The notes beneath the pieces were generated by a model. The model worked only from the letters and a program-made list of their open reading frames with translations, was not told the origin of the DNA and did no database searches. Source: Opitutales bacterium (lineage in GTDB: Bacteria > Verrucomicrobiota > Verrucomicrobiia > Opitutales > JABSRG01). From it: a stretch of 59,672 nt of DNA. The first letter of the stretch is position 1. Every line of letters begins with the position of its first letter. Location: assembly GCA_028280845.1 (NCBI GenBank), contig JANQKZ010000028.1:1-59672 (forward strand), written 5' to 3'. Position numbers and translations under genes: made by a program. Of the stretch, positions 50,378 through 59,672 are shown piece after piece.

Positions 50378-52642
50378 ATGCGCACCTACCCCTTTGCTGC
50401 TTCCTGGCTATTCCAGGTCTCTGGTATGGCCCTCCTTTCCCTTGGGTTCTCCTTATCTACCCCAGCCAGCCCCGATGCCACCGACTGGTATATCTTCACG
50501 AATGAAGCCCCGACGGACCCGGGGGCCTTCAGGATGAATGATTGGCTGGATGCCCCGGCGGGCCGGCAAGGGCGCATCGTGCGACAGGGCGACCAGCTGA
50601 TCTACGGCTCCAAACCCATTCGACTGTGGGGCTTGAACAATACTTTCGTTCAATGCGCACCCGATGCCAAGATGGCTCAAAAACGCGCCGCGTTTTACGC
50701 GAAGTATGGCGTCAATACGGTGCGCTTTCACAAGTATGGCCAGGGCACCGGATGGGCCGGCATCTTGAATGGCAGGAGCTACACCGAGTTTGATCCGGCA
50801 GGGCTGGACCGCATGGATTTCTTTATCGCTCAGCTGAAGGAGCGGGGCATTTTTTCCAAGGTCTCCCAATCCTTTGGACCGCCCAAGATCTATGCCGACG
50901 ACCTGGACCGCGTTCCTTTTGCCGAGGAGTTTGAATCCTTAGCCACGGCCAACGACGGGATTAATGTGCCGCACAGCGCCGTGTTTTATTCAGAGGCCAT
51001 TCAGGACCTGCACATCGAGCAGATGGTGAACCTCTTAAATCATGTGAATCCCTATACCGGCCTACGCTATGCCGATGACCCCGCCATCTGGGATGTGGAA
51101 ATCATCAACGAACAGAGCATCCTGTTTTATACCTCATCACACGGCCTGGAGCGCAGTCCTACCCTCCTCCGCCTGGCCAGCCAGGCGTTCTCGGATTGGT
51201 TGACGGATCGGTATGGAGACCAGGCATCATTAGTAAAGGCCTGGGGTGAGGAGGCCTTGAATATGTTTGATTGGGTGCCCGAGGAAGACCTGGCCGCCGG
51301 CACCATCGCCCCCGTAGGGAATCCCTATTTCTGGAACCTTTCTACCCTCCAGTCTGCCGAAGCCCACCGCAGGCAACGTCACCTCGACACCCTGGAGTAT
51401 CTCACGTCGCTGCAGGTCGCCTTTTACCAGCGCTTTGTGGATGCTGTCCGGGCGACGGGATATTCGGGGGAAATCTCCGCTTCGAATTGGCAGGCGGGCA
51501 GCTCCCTGAGCCACTTAGCCAACTTGTGGAGCGACTCCCTGGTGGGAACCATCGATCGTCATAATTATTTTGGAGGCACCCCGAAAAACCCGGAGACCGG
51601 CAAACGGGAGGTCAACAATGGGTCCATGTTAACCCAACCTGGCGGCGGGATGCTGAGCTCGGGCATGCAGCAGGTGGCCGGGCTGCCCTTTATGCTCTCC
51701 GAGTGGATCCATGTCTGGCCGAATGAATGGGGCGTGGAGGGTCCCGCCATCATCGGCGCCTATGGACTCGGCCTGCAGGGATGGGATGTCTCCTACCTCT
51801 TTCAGAATTTCGACGATGGACAATTCTCCACCAAGCTGGGCGGCCACCGGTGGGATGTATCCGTTCCGCAAATCATGGGGCTCTTTCCTGCGGTTGCCCG
51901 CCAGGTATTGAGAGGCGATGTCCGCGAGGCGGAGCAGGTCGCCGCCCTGCATGTCCATGCCCCATCCCTGTTTAAGGGGTCTGGGTTTGATTTCGTCGAC
52001 CAGATCGACCAGGGCTATGATGATAAGGTCCTGCAATCGGACAAAGTCGGCCCGGAAGCCCTGGCCGTGGCGCGCGTGGAGGTCAAATTCACCGGGGAAC
52101 CGGAGCCCACCCCCCGCTTTCCCATCGAAGATTTCCGGGAAGGGAATCAGGTGCTGGCCTCCACCGGTCAACTGGCCTGGACCGAGGGCCAGGCAGGTGA
52201 AAAGCAGTCCGGTTTTTTTACGATGGATACGGCAGGAACCCTGGCGCTGGTCGGGTTTGCCAAAGGACATACCGCTACCGGGAAAGGGGGAAGCATCACC
52301 CTCAATTCCCATTACGGCGCGGTCTACCTCACCGCCATGGAGTCGACAGAGACCCTGGAAAACGGAAGCAGGCTGCTGGTGGTCGCGCTGGCCCGGGCCC
52401 GGAATACCGGTCAAACATTTAATGATTCCGAAACCGTCCTGCTCGAAGTCGGGGAAGCTCCCGTGCTGTTGGAGCCGGTCCGGGCCACCATCCACTTGAA
52501 CCGCAAAGGCCCCGTCCGGGTGCAGGTCCTGGACCACGATGGCCGCATCCGCGGGGGAGATTCCTGGACGGCGGAAGGGGCGATCCAGATAGACACCGGA
52601 GCACTTAAAACCCCTTATTTGATTCTGGAGCTTCCCAACTAA
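50378..52642 (+). CDS. Secreted glycoside hydrolase, clan GH-A-like
   Basis: About 754 residues from the ATG at 50378, which opens a signal peptide (MRTYPFAASWLFQVSGMALL, cleavage probably after SLSTPASP); in-frame starts at 50354 (TTG) and 50366 also exist. The (beta/alpha)8 part (about 80-510) contains WGLNNTFVQ, TVRFHKYGQGTGW, WDVEIINEQSILF with an Asn-Glu pair as acid/base near residue 245, and PFMLSEWIHVWPNEW with a candidate nucleophile Glu near 440. A beta-rich C-terminal domain follows. The layout resembles GH5/GH-A-type hydrolases for plant or algal polysaccharides; no exact family is assigned. It is the first host gene after the element and may use a promoter near attR. Confidence 0.78.
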   Translation: MRTYPFAASWLFQVSGMALLSLGFSLSTPASPDATDWYIFTNEAPTDPGAFRMNDWLDAPAGRQGRIVRQGDQLIYGSKPIRLWGLNNTFVQCAPDAKMAQKRAAFYAKYGVNTVRFHKYGQGTGWAGILNGRSYTEFDPAGLDRMDFFIAQLKERGIFSKVSQSFGPPKIYADDLDRVPFAEEFESLATANDGINVPHSAVFYSEAIQDLHIEQMVNLLNHVNPYTGLRYADDPAIWDVEIINEQSILFYTSSHGLERSPTLLRLASQAFSDWLTDRYGDQASLVKAWGEEALNMFDWVPEEDLAAGTIAPVGNPYFWNLSTLQSAEAHRRQRHLDTLEYLTSLQVAFYQRFVDAVRATGYSGEISASNWQAGSSLSHLANLWSDSLVGTIDRHNYFGGTPKNPETGKREVNNGSMLTQPGGGMLSSGMQQVAGLPFMLSEWIHVWPNEWGVEGPAIIGAYGLGLQGWDVSYLFQNFDDGQFSTKLGGHRWDVSVPQIMGLFPAVARQVLRGDVREAEQVAALHVHAPSLFKGSGFDFVDQIDQGYDDKVLQSDKVGPEALAVARVEVKFTGEPEPTPRFPIEDFREGNQVLASTGQLAWTEGQAGEKQSGFFTMDTAGTLALVGFAKGHTATGKGGSITLNSHYGAVYLTAMESTETLENGSRLLVVALARARNTGQTFNDSETVLLEVGEAPVLLEPVRATIHLNRKGPVRVQVLDHDGRIRGGDSWTAEGAIQIDTGALKTPYLILELPN

Positions 52643-52992
52643 CGTGAGGTCGGAAATGTTCTCCCTACAGGCTTAAATAGAGAGTCCCCGGATTGTCCTA
52701 GACCCTGAGTGAACAGCCACGTTGCAAGCAACGGGCCCTACGATGCGTTTGGATTTCATTCCTGATTCAACTTCGCCCTTACTCCTCGATCGCCGGCCGG
52801 ATGTTGACCGTGAGCTCCCGGTCAACCGCTTCGCCTAATGCATGGAGCGCTTCCACCTTTCCTGGGTAAGCTGCAATCAATGATAACCACCCTGTAACCT
52901 TGTTCGATCCGGCTGATTTTACCGGTCAATGACGAGCCAGTGGGGGACTCCGGTAGTTCGTCATAAATGATGATGCGCCTGGGCAGGCCGGG
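52643..52992. other. 350-bp region with possible gene debris, no intact gene
   Basis: No intact frame of useful length is present. On the minus strand a 45-codon stretch ending at the TAA 52779-52781 reads WLSLIAAYPGKVEALHALGE and on to VNIRPAIEE. A second stretch in another frame just upstream reads RRIIIYDELPESPTG, as if one small gene had been frameshifted. I could not assign a family. Confidence 0.35.
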
Positions 52993-53292
52993 TTAGTGAT
53001 TCCTTTTCCGATTCTTCCACTGCTTATGAAAGATCGGGACCCAGGTATCCTCGATCATCTGGAAGGCGACCTCCAAACCATCACGCTGGTATCGTTTCCC
53101 GATTTCAGCTTCCATGGCTGTGGGATTGCCACGTGCGGTCAGGAACTGGTTGGAGGTCATGAGCATAAAGGCCTCCTCCCGGTCGTCCGCTGAGATCTCT
53201 GACTGTTCCAGCAGCCACTGGCGGGCAAACAGGCACAGGACCGCATCGCCAATCCAGGCCTCGGTCCGTTCCTGTTGCACCCGATCATTCAT
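52993..53292 (-). CDS. RNase III-like domain protein
   Basis: The 99-residue protein reads TEAWIGDAVLCLFARQWLLE near its start, then FMLMTSNQFLTARGNPTAME. This resembles the signature helix of RNase III domains (ExxGDAVL...) and its partner helix, but without a double-stranded RNA-binding domain. The usual acidic signature LExLGDAVL is present as EAWIGDAVL with Glu and Asp kept. Stand-alone RNase III-like proteins include Mini-III, which trims 23S rRNA ends. Its start overlaps the 3' end of the permease gene by 8 bp, so it is the last gene of the efflux operon. Confidence 0.65.
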   Translation of the reverse strand: MNDRVQQERTEAWIGDAVLCLFARQWLLEQSEISADDREEAFMLMTSNQFLTARGNPTAMEAEIGKRYQRDGLEVAFQMIEDTWVPIFHKQWKNRKRNH

Positions 53293-54574
53293 AGCGAAGC
53301 GCTTCCACCGGGTTCAGCTTGGCGGCCTTCCACGCCGGGTAGAGGCCGAAGCCAATTCCAATCGCAGAACATACCGCGACCGCCACACCGGCCCAGAACC
53401 AGGGAAATATCATCATCACATTCAGTTGCTTCGCGATCAGATTCCCCACGATGGCCCCGAGGGCTATCCCGCCCAAGGCTCCTAATTCGGATAAAAACAC
53501 CGACTCTATCAAAAACTGTTTCATGATATCCCGGCTACGGGCTCCGAGGGATTTTCTCACTCCAATCTCCCGGGTGCGCTCGGTGACCGACACCAGCATG
53601 ATATTCATGATACCGACCCCAGCCGTAACCAGGGCGATCGCACTGATCATCAGCCCTCCGGTCCCTACCGTAACCGCAATTTGGGCAAAGGATGAACGGA
53701 GCGAATCATTGGAATAAATCTCGAAGTTGTTGGGGGCCTCGGGTTCCAGGCCGCGAATCAGCCGTAAATACCCTATCGCCTCCTGTTTGGTTTCCTCAAA
53801 CAGCTCAGCGCTCGGTGCCTGGATCGAAATGCGGGTCGAGCGCCAGGAGTTATAATTCGTATGCATGAACCGCGTGATCGGGATGACCGCCAGGGAGTCC
53901 ATACTATTTCCAAAGATCTTCCCCCGCTCTTCCAATACGCCGACGACCGTATAGCGGAATCCATCGATGGTGACCATTTTCCCAAGCGGATTGGTATCAA
54001 AAAACAGTTCATTCACGATGTCATTGCCAATCACGACCACTGGCCGGTTAAAGAGCACGTCATCCGGGCCCAGGTTGCGCCCGTAGGCAATCTTGTAATT
54101 AGCCGTGAAAATGAAGTTCTCATTCGTCCCAATCAGGCTATTGTTCCGCCCGGTTTGCCGATCGCGATAGCGGGCCCGTTCGTTCCCGTCCTCCAGGATC
54201 AGGGAGACCAGGGCGTCGGTGTTGGCTTCCATCAGGGAGCGAAACCTCGAGGTATCCCGCAGGGCGAAGTTGGGCCGATGGCGGTAGTTCCACCACCCAT
54301 CATTAATCATGACGGCAGGGTATTTTCCGACCTCGAACACATTGGCCCCCAGGAAGGAGAGGCCGGAGTCAATGCTGCGACGGACTGCCGTCAATGTCGT
54401 CATGACGCCAACGACGGAAAACACACCGATGGTCACCCCCAATACGGTCAGGGCAGTCCGCAACTTGTTGGAACCGAGCGACCCCGTGGCCAGCGCAAAC
54501 AGATCGAGTTGGCGGATACCCTTACGCTTCAGGGTTCCCGTAGATTTCATGCTCTCTGTTGCTTGCTTATTCAT
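53285..54574 (-). CDS. MacB-type ABC permease (second copy)
   Basis: About 429 residues from the ATG at 54574 ([20 protein letters not shown]). The first helix block is [20 protein letters not shown], followed by a periplasmic core domain (about 60-290) with the motif [20 protein letters not shown]. Three C-terminal FtsX helices end at [26 protein letters not shown]-like sequence. [19 protein letters not shown] is the coupling-helix region contacting the ATPase. With the neighbouring permease it should form a heterodimer. The ATG at 54574 overlaps the preceding gene by 8 bp. Confidence 0.9.
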   Translation of the reverse strand: [429 protein letters not shown]

Positions 54575-55820
54575 GACGAAGGGCCACTGCAGGATCGAGC
54601 TGACTGGCCATAAAGGCGGGGACAAACCCGGAAAATATTCCGGTGGCTACGCTTACCCCGAGGGCGAGCAGGACGAGGTCCGGTGAGAACACCATGGGGA
54701 AGGCGGGAAAGGCCTGCGAGACCGCGGTAAACAGACCAAAGGTCACAATCAACCCGACAAGTCCGCCAAGAACACAGATCGAAATCGCCTCGACCAGGAA
54801 TTGAACCAGGATAGCCCGCCGCCGAGCACCCAGAGCCCGGCGTGTCCCAATTTCTTTTGTGCGCTCGCGAACACTCACAAAAGTAATGTTCATGATGCCG
54901 ATGGCACCAACAAACAAGGCCAGCCCGGTTATCCCCAGCCCTGCCACGGCCACGCCCTGCTTGATCGGATCCAGCTGCTCCGAGATCGATTCGGTCTTGT
55001 TGATCTCAAAATTATTCGTGTCTCCGGGCATCAGTTTGCGGATCAGGCGAATATGCCCCTCGATTTCTTCTTCGGCCAGGCGCTTATCCGCGCTTTCCGC
55101 CATCTTGATGATAATAGAATTCCCCCAATTGCCCCGGTAGAATTTGCGAACGGTGGCCAAGGGCATGACCACCTGCTTATCCACACTGAATAAGCCGAGA
55201 AAACTACCCTGGCGCTCATAGACTCCAAGCACCTGGAAGCGACGGTTGGAAATCGTAACCTCTCGGCCCACTGCGTTGCCCTCGGGAAACAAGGCATCCG
55301 CTACGTCTTTGCCGAGCACAACGAGGAGGGCCCCGCCCAAGGCCTCAACTTCCGTAAAATATCTCCCCTCCGCCAGGTCCTTGGTCGTGAGTAAGGCATA
55401 GTCGGCGTTTGTCCCAAACACCTGTACCCCTCGAATCATCTTCTCCTTATAATGGACGTTCCGCCAGGTATTGGTGATAGGCACAGCCATCGATAAATAG
55501 GACCCGGGAGTCTGGTTAATCAGTTCGTTGACCCGGTCGGCATAGGAGGCTTTGAACATCGGCCGGTTGCGATACCTTCGCCAATTCTCACCCGGGTCTC
55601 CCCATGGCCAGACTTCCACGTAAAACAGGTCGGTCCCGATCATATCGAGGCTTTTGCTGAACCCCACATCAATCCCCTTAATTGCAGTCCCCATAAGGGT
55701 CACCGCCACAATTCCGATAATCACCCCGAGGGCGGTCAGCATGGAGCGCATTTTATGAACCCGCACCTGCTCTACGGCGATGCGTATGCTCTCCACCATC
55801 TCTATAAGCCATAAACGCAT
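54567..55820 (-). CDS. MacB-type ABC permease (first copy)
   Basis: The 417-residue protein has MRSMLTALGVIIGIVAVTLM as its first helix, a periplasmic core (about 55-275) with ALFPEGNAVGREVTISNRRF, then RTKEIGTRRALGARRRAILV and three FtsX helices ending LDPAVALRHE. It overlaps the ATPase gene by 1 bp and the second permease by 8 bp. Two distinct permeases instead of the single MacB fusion suggest a heterodimeric channel for an unknown substrate (peptide, lipid or antibiotic). Confidence 0.9.
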   Translation of the reverse strand: MRLWLIEMVESIRIAVEQVRVHKMRSMLTALGVIIGIVAVTLMGTAIKGIDVGFSKSLDMIGTDLFYVEVWPWGDPGENWRRYRNRPMFKASYADRVNELINQTPGSYLSMAVPITNTWRNVHYKEKMIRGVQVFGTNADYALLTTKDLAEGRYFTEVEALGGALLVVLGKDVADALFPEGNAVGREVTISNRRFQVLGVYERQGSFLGLFSVDKQVVMPLATVRKFYRGNWGNSIIIKMAESADKRLAEEEIEGHIRLIRKLMPGDTNNFEINKTESISEQLDPIKQGVAVAGLGITGLALFVGAIGIMNITFVSVRERTKEIGTRRALGARRRAILVQFLVEAISICVLGGLVGLIVTFGLFTAVSQAFPAFPMVFSPDLVLLALGVSVATGIFSGFVPAFMASQLDPAVALRHE

Positions 55821-56530
55821 TAGGGGGCTGCCTTCACTTTAGTCATTCTATCCAAATCCACCTTGCCGTCCAGAATACGCACCTGGCGGTAGGCATGTTC
55901 GGCAATATTCTCCTCATGCGTAACCAGGATAATCGTGTTCCCCTGAGCATAGAGTTCATCCAACAATGCCATGATCTCTTCGCCCGTTTTGGAGTCCAGA
56001 TTCCCTGTAGGCTCATCCGCCAGGATGATGGACGGCGAATTCACCAGGGCCCGGGCAATCGCTACCCGCTGGCGTTGGCCTCCGGAAAGTTCGTTGGGAC
56101 GGTGGTCCATGCGGTCGCCCAACCCTACCCGCTCACAAGCGATTTCGGCTTTTTCTCGTCGCTCCCAGACCGGCATGCCGGAGTAGACCAGGGGAAGCTC
56201 CACATTGCGCAGGGTGGTGGCCCGTGGAAGCAAATTGAAGCTCTGGAATACAAACCCGATTTCCCGATTTCGAATATGCGCCAACTCATCGTCGGTCATC
56301 TCCGAGACATCCTCGCCCTTAAACAAGTAGTGGCCATCGGTTGGCGTATCCAGGCAACCGAGGAGATTCATCAGGGTGGACTTTCCGCTCCCGGATGGCC
56401 CCATGATAGCAATGAACTCGTTGGGATGGACAGCCAGATCGATCCCGCGCAGAGCGGCGACTTCGGTCTCACCCAGGTCATAGACCTTCCAGACCTCCCG
56501 AATATCAATGATAAGGTCAGTGGCGGTCAT
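55820..56530 (-). CDS. MacB/LolD-type ABC transporter ATPase
   Basis: The 236-residue protein from ATG 56530 ([20 protein letters not shown]) has Walker [17 protein letters not shown] near residue 45, the Q-loop in [20 protein letters not shown], the signature [17 protein letters not shown] and Walker [21 protein letters not shown] followed by the H-loop in [13 protein letters not shown]. It belongs to the MacB/LolD branch. A longer frame upstream overlaps the HlyD gene and is not used. It lies 4 bp downstream of the adaptor gene. Confidence 0.95.
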   Translation of the reverse strand: MTATDLIIDIREVWKVYDLGETEVAALRGIDLAVHPNEFIAIMGPSGSGKSTLMNLLGCLDTPTDGHYLFKGEDVSEMTDDELAHIRNREIGFVFQSFNLLPRATTLRNVELPLVYSGMPVWERREKAEIACERVGLGDRMDHRPNELSGGQRQRVAIARALVNSPSIILADEPTGNLDSKTGEEIMALLDELYAQGNTIILVTHEENIAEHAYRQVRILDGKVDLDRMTKVKAAP

Positions 56531-56534
56531 GCTC

Positions 56535-57893
56535 CTACCCTTGGCCCCCACCCCGGTTTTCGCCGGCGCCCCCACCGGCAGTCTTGACCCGAATATCGGA
56601 TTCGTGCTTGAGCTCACGGCTGATAGCCGCATAGCTGCCCGACACGATGGTCTCTCCTTCCTCCAGCCCGGATTTTATCTCGATGAATCGGTTGTCGGCG
56701 ATGCCGGTTTCTACCTGCTTCATGTAGACCTTTGACCCGTTCACGACAAAAACCAGACGCTGGAGACGCTCGCGGGCTTCGCGCATATTGAAATCGCGGT
56801 CTCTTACATTCCCGGTGCCGAATTGTTGGTTGGGTTCTCCGTCGGTTTCCGAATCTTCCGCGTTTTCCGGAGGATCTTCACCGAGTGCCTTCGCCACTAC
56901 GTTTTTATCGCGGGCTGTGACCGCCTGAAGGGGAACGGATACGACCTGCGTGACCGTCTCCGTTTCGATATCCGCCGTTGCCGTCATCCCCGGGCGAATG
57001 CGAGGATCCAGATCATTAATTTCGATGCGGACCTCGAAGGTCGTCGATTGCTCTTGCGATCCCTGGTTGGCGATCCGGGCAGAGTTCGCAATCTCTGTGA
57101 CCGATCCTGAAAATAAATCATCAGGCAATGCATCAATTTCGACATTGGCTTTTTGCCCGACCGAAACGTTCACGATATCGGTTTCACTGACCTCAATGCG
57201 CACCTCCATAGAGTCCAGGTCGGCCACTCGCATGATCTCTGTGCCCTCGAACTGACCGGTGCCCACGACCCGTTCCCCTACTTCCGCAGTCATCACGCTG
57301 ATCGTGCCATCCATCGGGGAGAAGATGGTCGCCCGATTTAACATATCCTTTGCCTCCGTCAGCATCATCTCCCGCTCCTGGATTTGGGAAAGGGAGGCTT
57401 CATAAGAGGCTTTGAGCTCCATCATTCGGGTTTCCGCCCGCTCCAGTTCATCTTCGGAGACAAATTCCTGCCCATGCAGGTCGGTCAACCGCTCGTAGTC
57501 CCGTTCCGCCTGGTAGAGAGAGATACGGGATTGCTCCGCCCGGGCCCGGGCCGTTCGGATACCGGCTTCCTCGCGGCGAACCTGCGACTCCAGGGTGTCG
57601 GGATTTACCCGCGCAAGCAGATCGCCTCGTGCCACTTTCTGACCCTCGACCACCGCAATCTCCAAAATCTCGCCAGCGACCTCCGAAGTAATTTTCACTT
57701 CCACTTTGGGAAAAATCTTTCCGGTGGCCGACACCTCACTGGTGATATCACGCAGCTCGGATTTAGCTGTCGTGACCTCAATCCCCTTCTCATTTTTCTT
57801 GCCTCGGGACAGCGCGCCCGCAGCCCCCACGACAACGATCAGGCCGATTATCAAAATCCACTTTTTTCCCTTTTTCCGTTTTTTCTTACCCAT
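56535..57893 (-). CDS. HlyD/MacA-type periplasmic adaptor
   Basis: The 452-residue protein starts with a basic stretch and one helix ([17 protein letters not shown]), then the lipoyl half [20 protein letters not shown] (about 55-75). A coiled-coil hairpin (about 105-190) follows, then [20 protein letters not shown], a beta-barrel domain ([20 protein letters not shown]) and a membrane-proximal domain. An insertion of about 45 acidic residues ([20 protein letters not shown]) near 340-385 is unusual. It connects the inner-membrane permeases to the TolC-like channel encoded 15 bp upstream. The Gly-rich end ([13 protein letters not shown]) is likely disordered. Confidence 0.92.
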   Translation of the reverse strand: MGKKKRKKGKKWILIIGLIVVVGAAGALSRGKKNEKGIEVTTAKSELRDITSEVSATGKIFPKVEVKITSEVAGEILEIAVVEGQKVARGDLLARVNPDTLESQVRREEAGIRTARARAEQSRISLYQAERDYERLTDLHGQEFVSEDELERAETRMMELKASYEASLSQIQEREMMLTEAKDMLNRATIFSPMDGTISVMTAEVGERVVGTGQFEGTEIMRVADLDSMEVRIEVSETDIVNVSVGQKANVEIDALPDDLFSGSVTEIANSARIANQGSQEQSTTFEVRIEINDLDPRIRPGMTATADIETETVTQVVSVPLQAVTARDKNVVAKALGEDPPENAEDSETDGEPNQQFGTGNVRDRDFNMREARERLQRLVFVVNGSKVYMKQVETGIADNRFIEIKSGLEEGETIVSGSYAAISRELKHESDIRVKTAGGGAGENRGGGQG

Positions 57894-57908
57894 GACGGTT
57901 TGATTCAG

Positions 57909-59408
57909 TTAGTTAAAAGATAATTCTTCATTTAAGTTGTGCCGGTCGATCAACGACCCATCCAGCCGACTCAAGAGGACCGCTGCCTGGATGACCTGGG
58001 CTTTGGCATCCAATACGGCCAGGTTGGCATCATCCAAATCCCGCTGTGCTTCGAGCACCTCGCGAAACGTAATCAATCCTGCAGCAAACCGCGCCTCCGC
58101 TTGCTCATAGGTCAGCACACGGAGGTCGAGCGTTTTCTGAGAAGCCTCAAATCGCTTGATGCCTGTGCGCACATCCCGCCAGCGCCGCCGGGTATCTTCC
58201 AGGAGCCGTTGTTGAATCTCACCCAAACGGATTTCCTCTTGCTGGATAAAGAACTCGGTGCGTCGCAAACGAGCCTTTGCATCCCGCGCGCCCCAAGGCA
58301 CCGAGAACTGTATCCCCGCCGACCAGAAGTGACCATCCGCCGATAAGGCGTTATCGATCGCATTTTCGACGCGTGTGTCATCCCGGCCAAGCAAGCCAGC
58401 CCCCGCGGTTAAATCCAGCTGCATGTTGGTCCGGTTTCTGGCTACCAATTCATCATATTGCAGCTGGCGCAAAACTTCATTCTGAACTGCCAAATCCAGA
58501 TCCCAGGATAAGACGGATTCCCATACTTGGAAGAATTCAGCCAGAGGGGGGACCTGTTTCGGCAAACCAGCCACCTTCGGCGCCCCCGTGAGGGGATCCG
58601 TTTCCACGGTCAAGTTGCCCAATAAACTCCTGAGCGAGTCGGCGGCGTTTTCAATCTGCTGCTCAGCCGTAATGAGCTCCTCCTGCCTTAAGGCGAAATT
58701 GGCTTCCGACTGTAAGAGGTCCACTTTGGTGACCAACCCAAGGCGTTCCTTTTCCCTGGTTTCCTCAAGGAGGGTCTCTGAGAGGTCGAGGGCGGTCTCC
58801 TTGGCCGCCAGCTGGGCATAGGCAAACGATAAAGTCCAATAGGCAATCTCTGTTTGGCTGACCAGATCCAACACCTGCTGGGTCAACCGGAGCCGGGATT
58901 CCCCCAGGGCGCTTTTAGCACGATTAATGGGAGCGAGGTTCACATTTTTACCTGCCCCACGTAGCAGGGGCTGTCGCAAATCGATACCTACACTGGAGTC
59001 GAAATTCTCGTTCACGATGGTGGACGGGGAATTGTTCCGGCTCTTCGTGAGATCTGTAGTAATTTCCGCGGTCGCCCCGGTGGAGAAATTCTTCGTCCCA
59101 CCCACCCGAAAATTCTGGCGCGAACTCGCCGTTCCCTGGGTGAGGTCGCTGATGGAAGCCTGATTGGCCTCCTGGGCGGCGGCGGAGCCGAACAGCGTGA
59201 AATCAAACGCAGCCTGTTCTATGTTGAGCGCCTCCTCGGCGATTTCAGGGTTAATGCGGTTGATTTGCAGGCCCAGGTTTTTCACCAGAGTGATTCGTAT
59301 CGCTTCATCCAAAGTCAGCGTAGCGGACTCATCCTGGCCAAAACCGGATCCAGCACCAATCAACAAGCAACCAATAAGGGAAGCCCTCAGAGCTTTGGGG
59401 TAAATCAT
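57909..59408 (-). CDS. TolC-family outer membrane efflux protein
   Basis: The 499-residue protein has a signal peptide (MIYPKALRASLIGCLLIGAG, cleavage near GSGFGQ). Two outer-membrane-factor repeats with long coiled-coil helices follow: LTLDEAIRITLVKNLGLQIN near residue 32, DLVSQTEIAYWTLSFAYAQL near 185, GIQFSVPWGARDAKARLRRT near 355, and TFREVLEAQRDLDDANLAVL near 455. It is the first gene of the operon tolC-like, hlyD-like, ATPase, two permeases. The 264 bp to the window end hold no gene, only a hairpin. Confidence 0.9.
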   Translation of the reverse strand: MIYPKALRASLIGCLLIGAGSGFGQDESATLTLDEAIRITLVKNLGLQINRINPEIAEEALNIEQAAFDFTLFGSAAAQEANQASISDLTQGTASSRQNFRVGGTKNFSTGATAEITTDLTKSRNNSPSTIVNENFDSSVGIDLRQPLLRGAGKNVNLAPINRAKSALGESRLRLTQQVLDLVSQTEIAYWTLSFAYAQLAAKETALDLSETLLEETREKERLGLVTKVDLLQSEANFALRQEELITAEQQIENAADSLRSLLGNLTVETDPLTGAPKVAGLPKQVPPLAEFFQVWESVLSWDLDLAVQNEVLRQLQYDELVARNRTNMQLDLTAGAGLLGRDDTRVENAIDNALSADGHFWSAGIQFSVPWGARDAKARLRRTEFFIQQEEIRLGEIQQRLLEDTRRRWRDVRTGIKRFEASQKTLDLRVLTYEQAEARFAAGLITFREVLEAQRDLDDANLAVLDAKAQVIQAAVLLSRLDGSLIDRHNLNEELSFN

Positions 59409-59603
59409 GTCTTTACGTCTAATTGTTGGCTGCCGATCAGTGCAGCTTCAGTCCAATAAAAACAACTTAAGGAAAGTTTATTCAAAGGAAATAGAAAAAC
59501 TCCCATTTCCCAAGGTCCTGCCGTCTGTAATAGGAAGTCTACTAGAGCAATCTGCATTTAAATTGACGCGCTGGCCTTGCGATTTTGGTCGTTCAACGAG
59601 GCG

Positions 59604-59645
59604 CCTCCTTAGCGGAAATCCCTGTAAGGGCTTTTGCTAAGGAGG
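59604..59645. repeat. Hairpin repeat near the window end
   Basis: CCTCCTTAGC (59604-59613) pairs with GCTAAGGAGG (59636-59645), enclosing CCCT/AGGG. It could be a terminator of an upstream or downstream gene outside the window; a run CTTTT lies inside the loop instead of after the stem. Confidence 0.5.
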
Positions 59646-59672
59646 GAACGCTGTTGCCGGCCAAAAGCGCAA

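Noticed and set aside
49144-50385. A single 413-residue protein covering attR and Rep
   Set aside because: The first part of this frame is host DNA and the attR core read antisense, without a start. A good ribosome site before GTG 49869 marks the real Rep start.
53285-55820. One duplicated-orphan permease like that at 8.8 kb
   Set aside because: Here two separate permease genes lie with their own ATPase, adaptor and outer-membrane channel, so this is an ordinary MacB-type operon.

Overview
The window looks like a chromosomal segment from a member of the PVC group, most likely Verrucomicrobiota. The pointers are indirect: an acidobacterial/verrucomicrobial-type duplicated-orphan ABC permease, a YHYH-domain protein, a sulfatase-maturing formylglycine enzyme close to human SUMF1, system II cytochrome c maturation (ResB/CcsA), a PQQ dehydrogenase with an inserted cytochrome c domain, and a glucosylglycerate gene set. 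Most genes are moderately GC-rich; the 46.5-49 kb stretch is clearly AT-rich. No rRNA or CRISPR array is present.

Layout. 0-8.7 kb: the end of a penicillin-acylase-type hydrolase, a ligase-associated exonuclease, DUF445, MOSC and a sigma-54 activator divergent from a VIT/vWA surface protein followed by a rhombosortase-like protease. 8.8-13.2 kb: an orphan ABC permease and an AarF/UbiB kinase. 13.2-21.9 kb: two divergent groups, a GH13_18 phosphorylase with a GT4 on the minus strand and an M20-like protein, GpgS, GT, HAD phosphatase and sulfotransferase on the plus strand. Together they suggest synthesis, decoration and recycling of a glucosylglycerate-type solute or glycoside. 22-30 kb: YHYH protein, PQQ dehydrogenase, formylglycine enzyme, rpsP-trmD-rplS (without rimM) and ychF. 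30-31 kb: two near-duplicate blocks of a dispersed 'cattgcgagg...gaagcaatcc' repeat flanking a frameshifted GIY-YIG gene. 31-41.3 kb: a rhodanese-YceI fusion, lipoprotein-ResB-CcsA, recN and two glycosyltransferases.

41.4-50.2 kb is an integrative element in the 3' end of a tRNA-Val(GAC) gene, bounded by a 32-bp exact direct repeat. It carries a broken tyrosine integrase (two in-frame stops plus an ISL3 insertion), an excisionase-like gene, a small helix-turn-helix gene, a membrane-anchored patatin phospholipase, an AbiE-type toxin-antitoxin pair behind two large perfect palindromes, an OB-fold-like protein and an HUH rolling-circle Rep. The most unusual point is that, once the IS is removed, the integrase frame runs in phase through the attachment core. 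In the excised circle it would continue, without a stop, into a 109-codon tail at the other end and then into the rep frame. Integration would therefore swap the integrase C-terminus.

50.3-59.4 kb: a secreted clan GH-A-like glycosidase, an RNase III-like protein, and a compact minus-strand operon for a MacB-type tripartite efflux system (TolC-like, HlyD-like, ATPase, two permeases). All functions are read from sequence motifs by eye; no database search was run.
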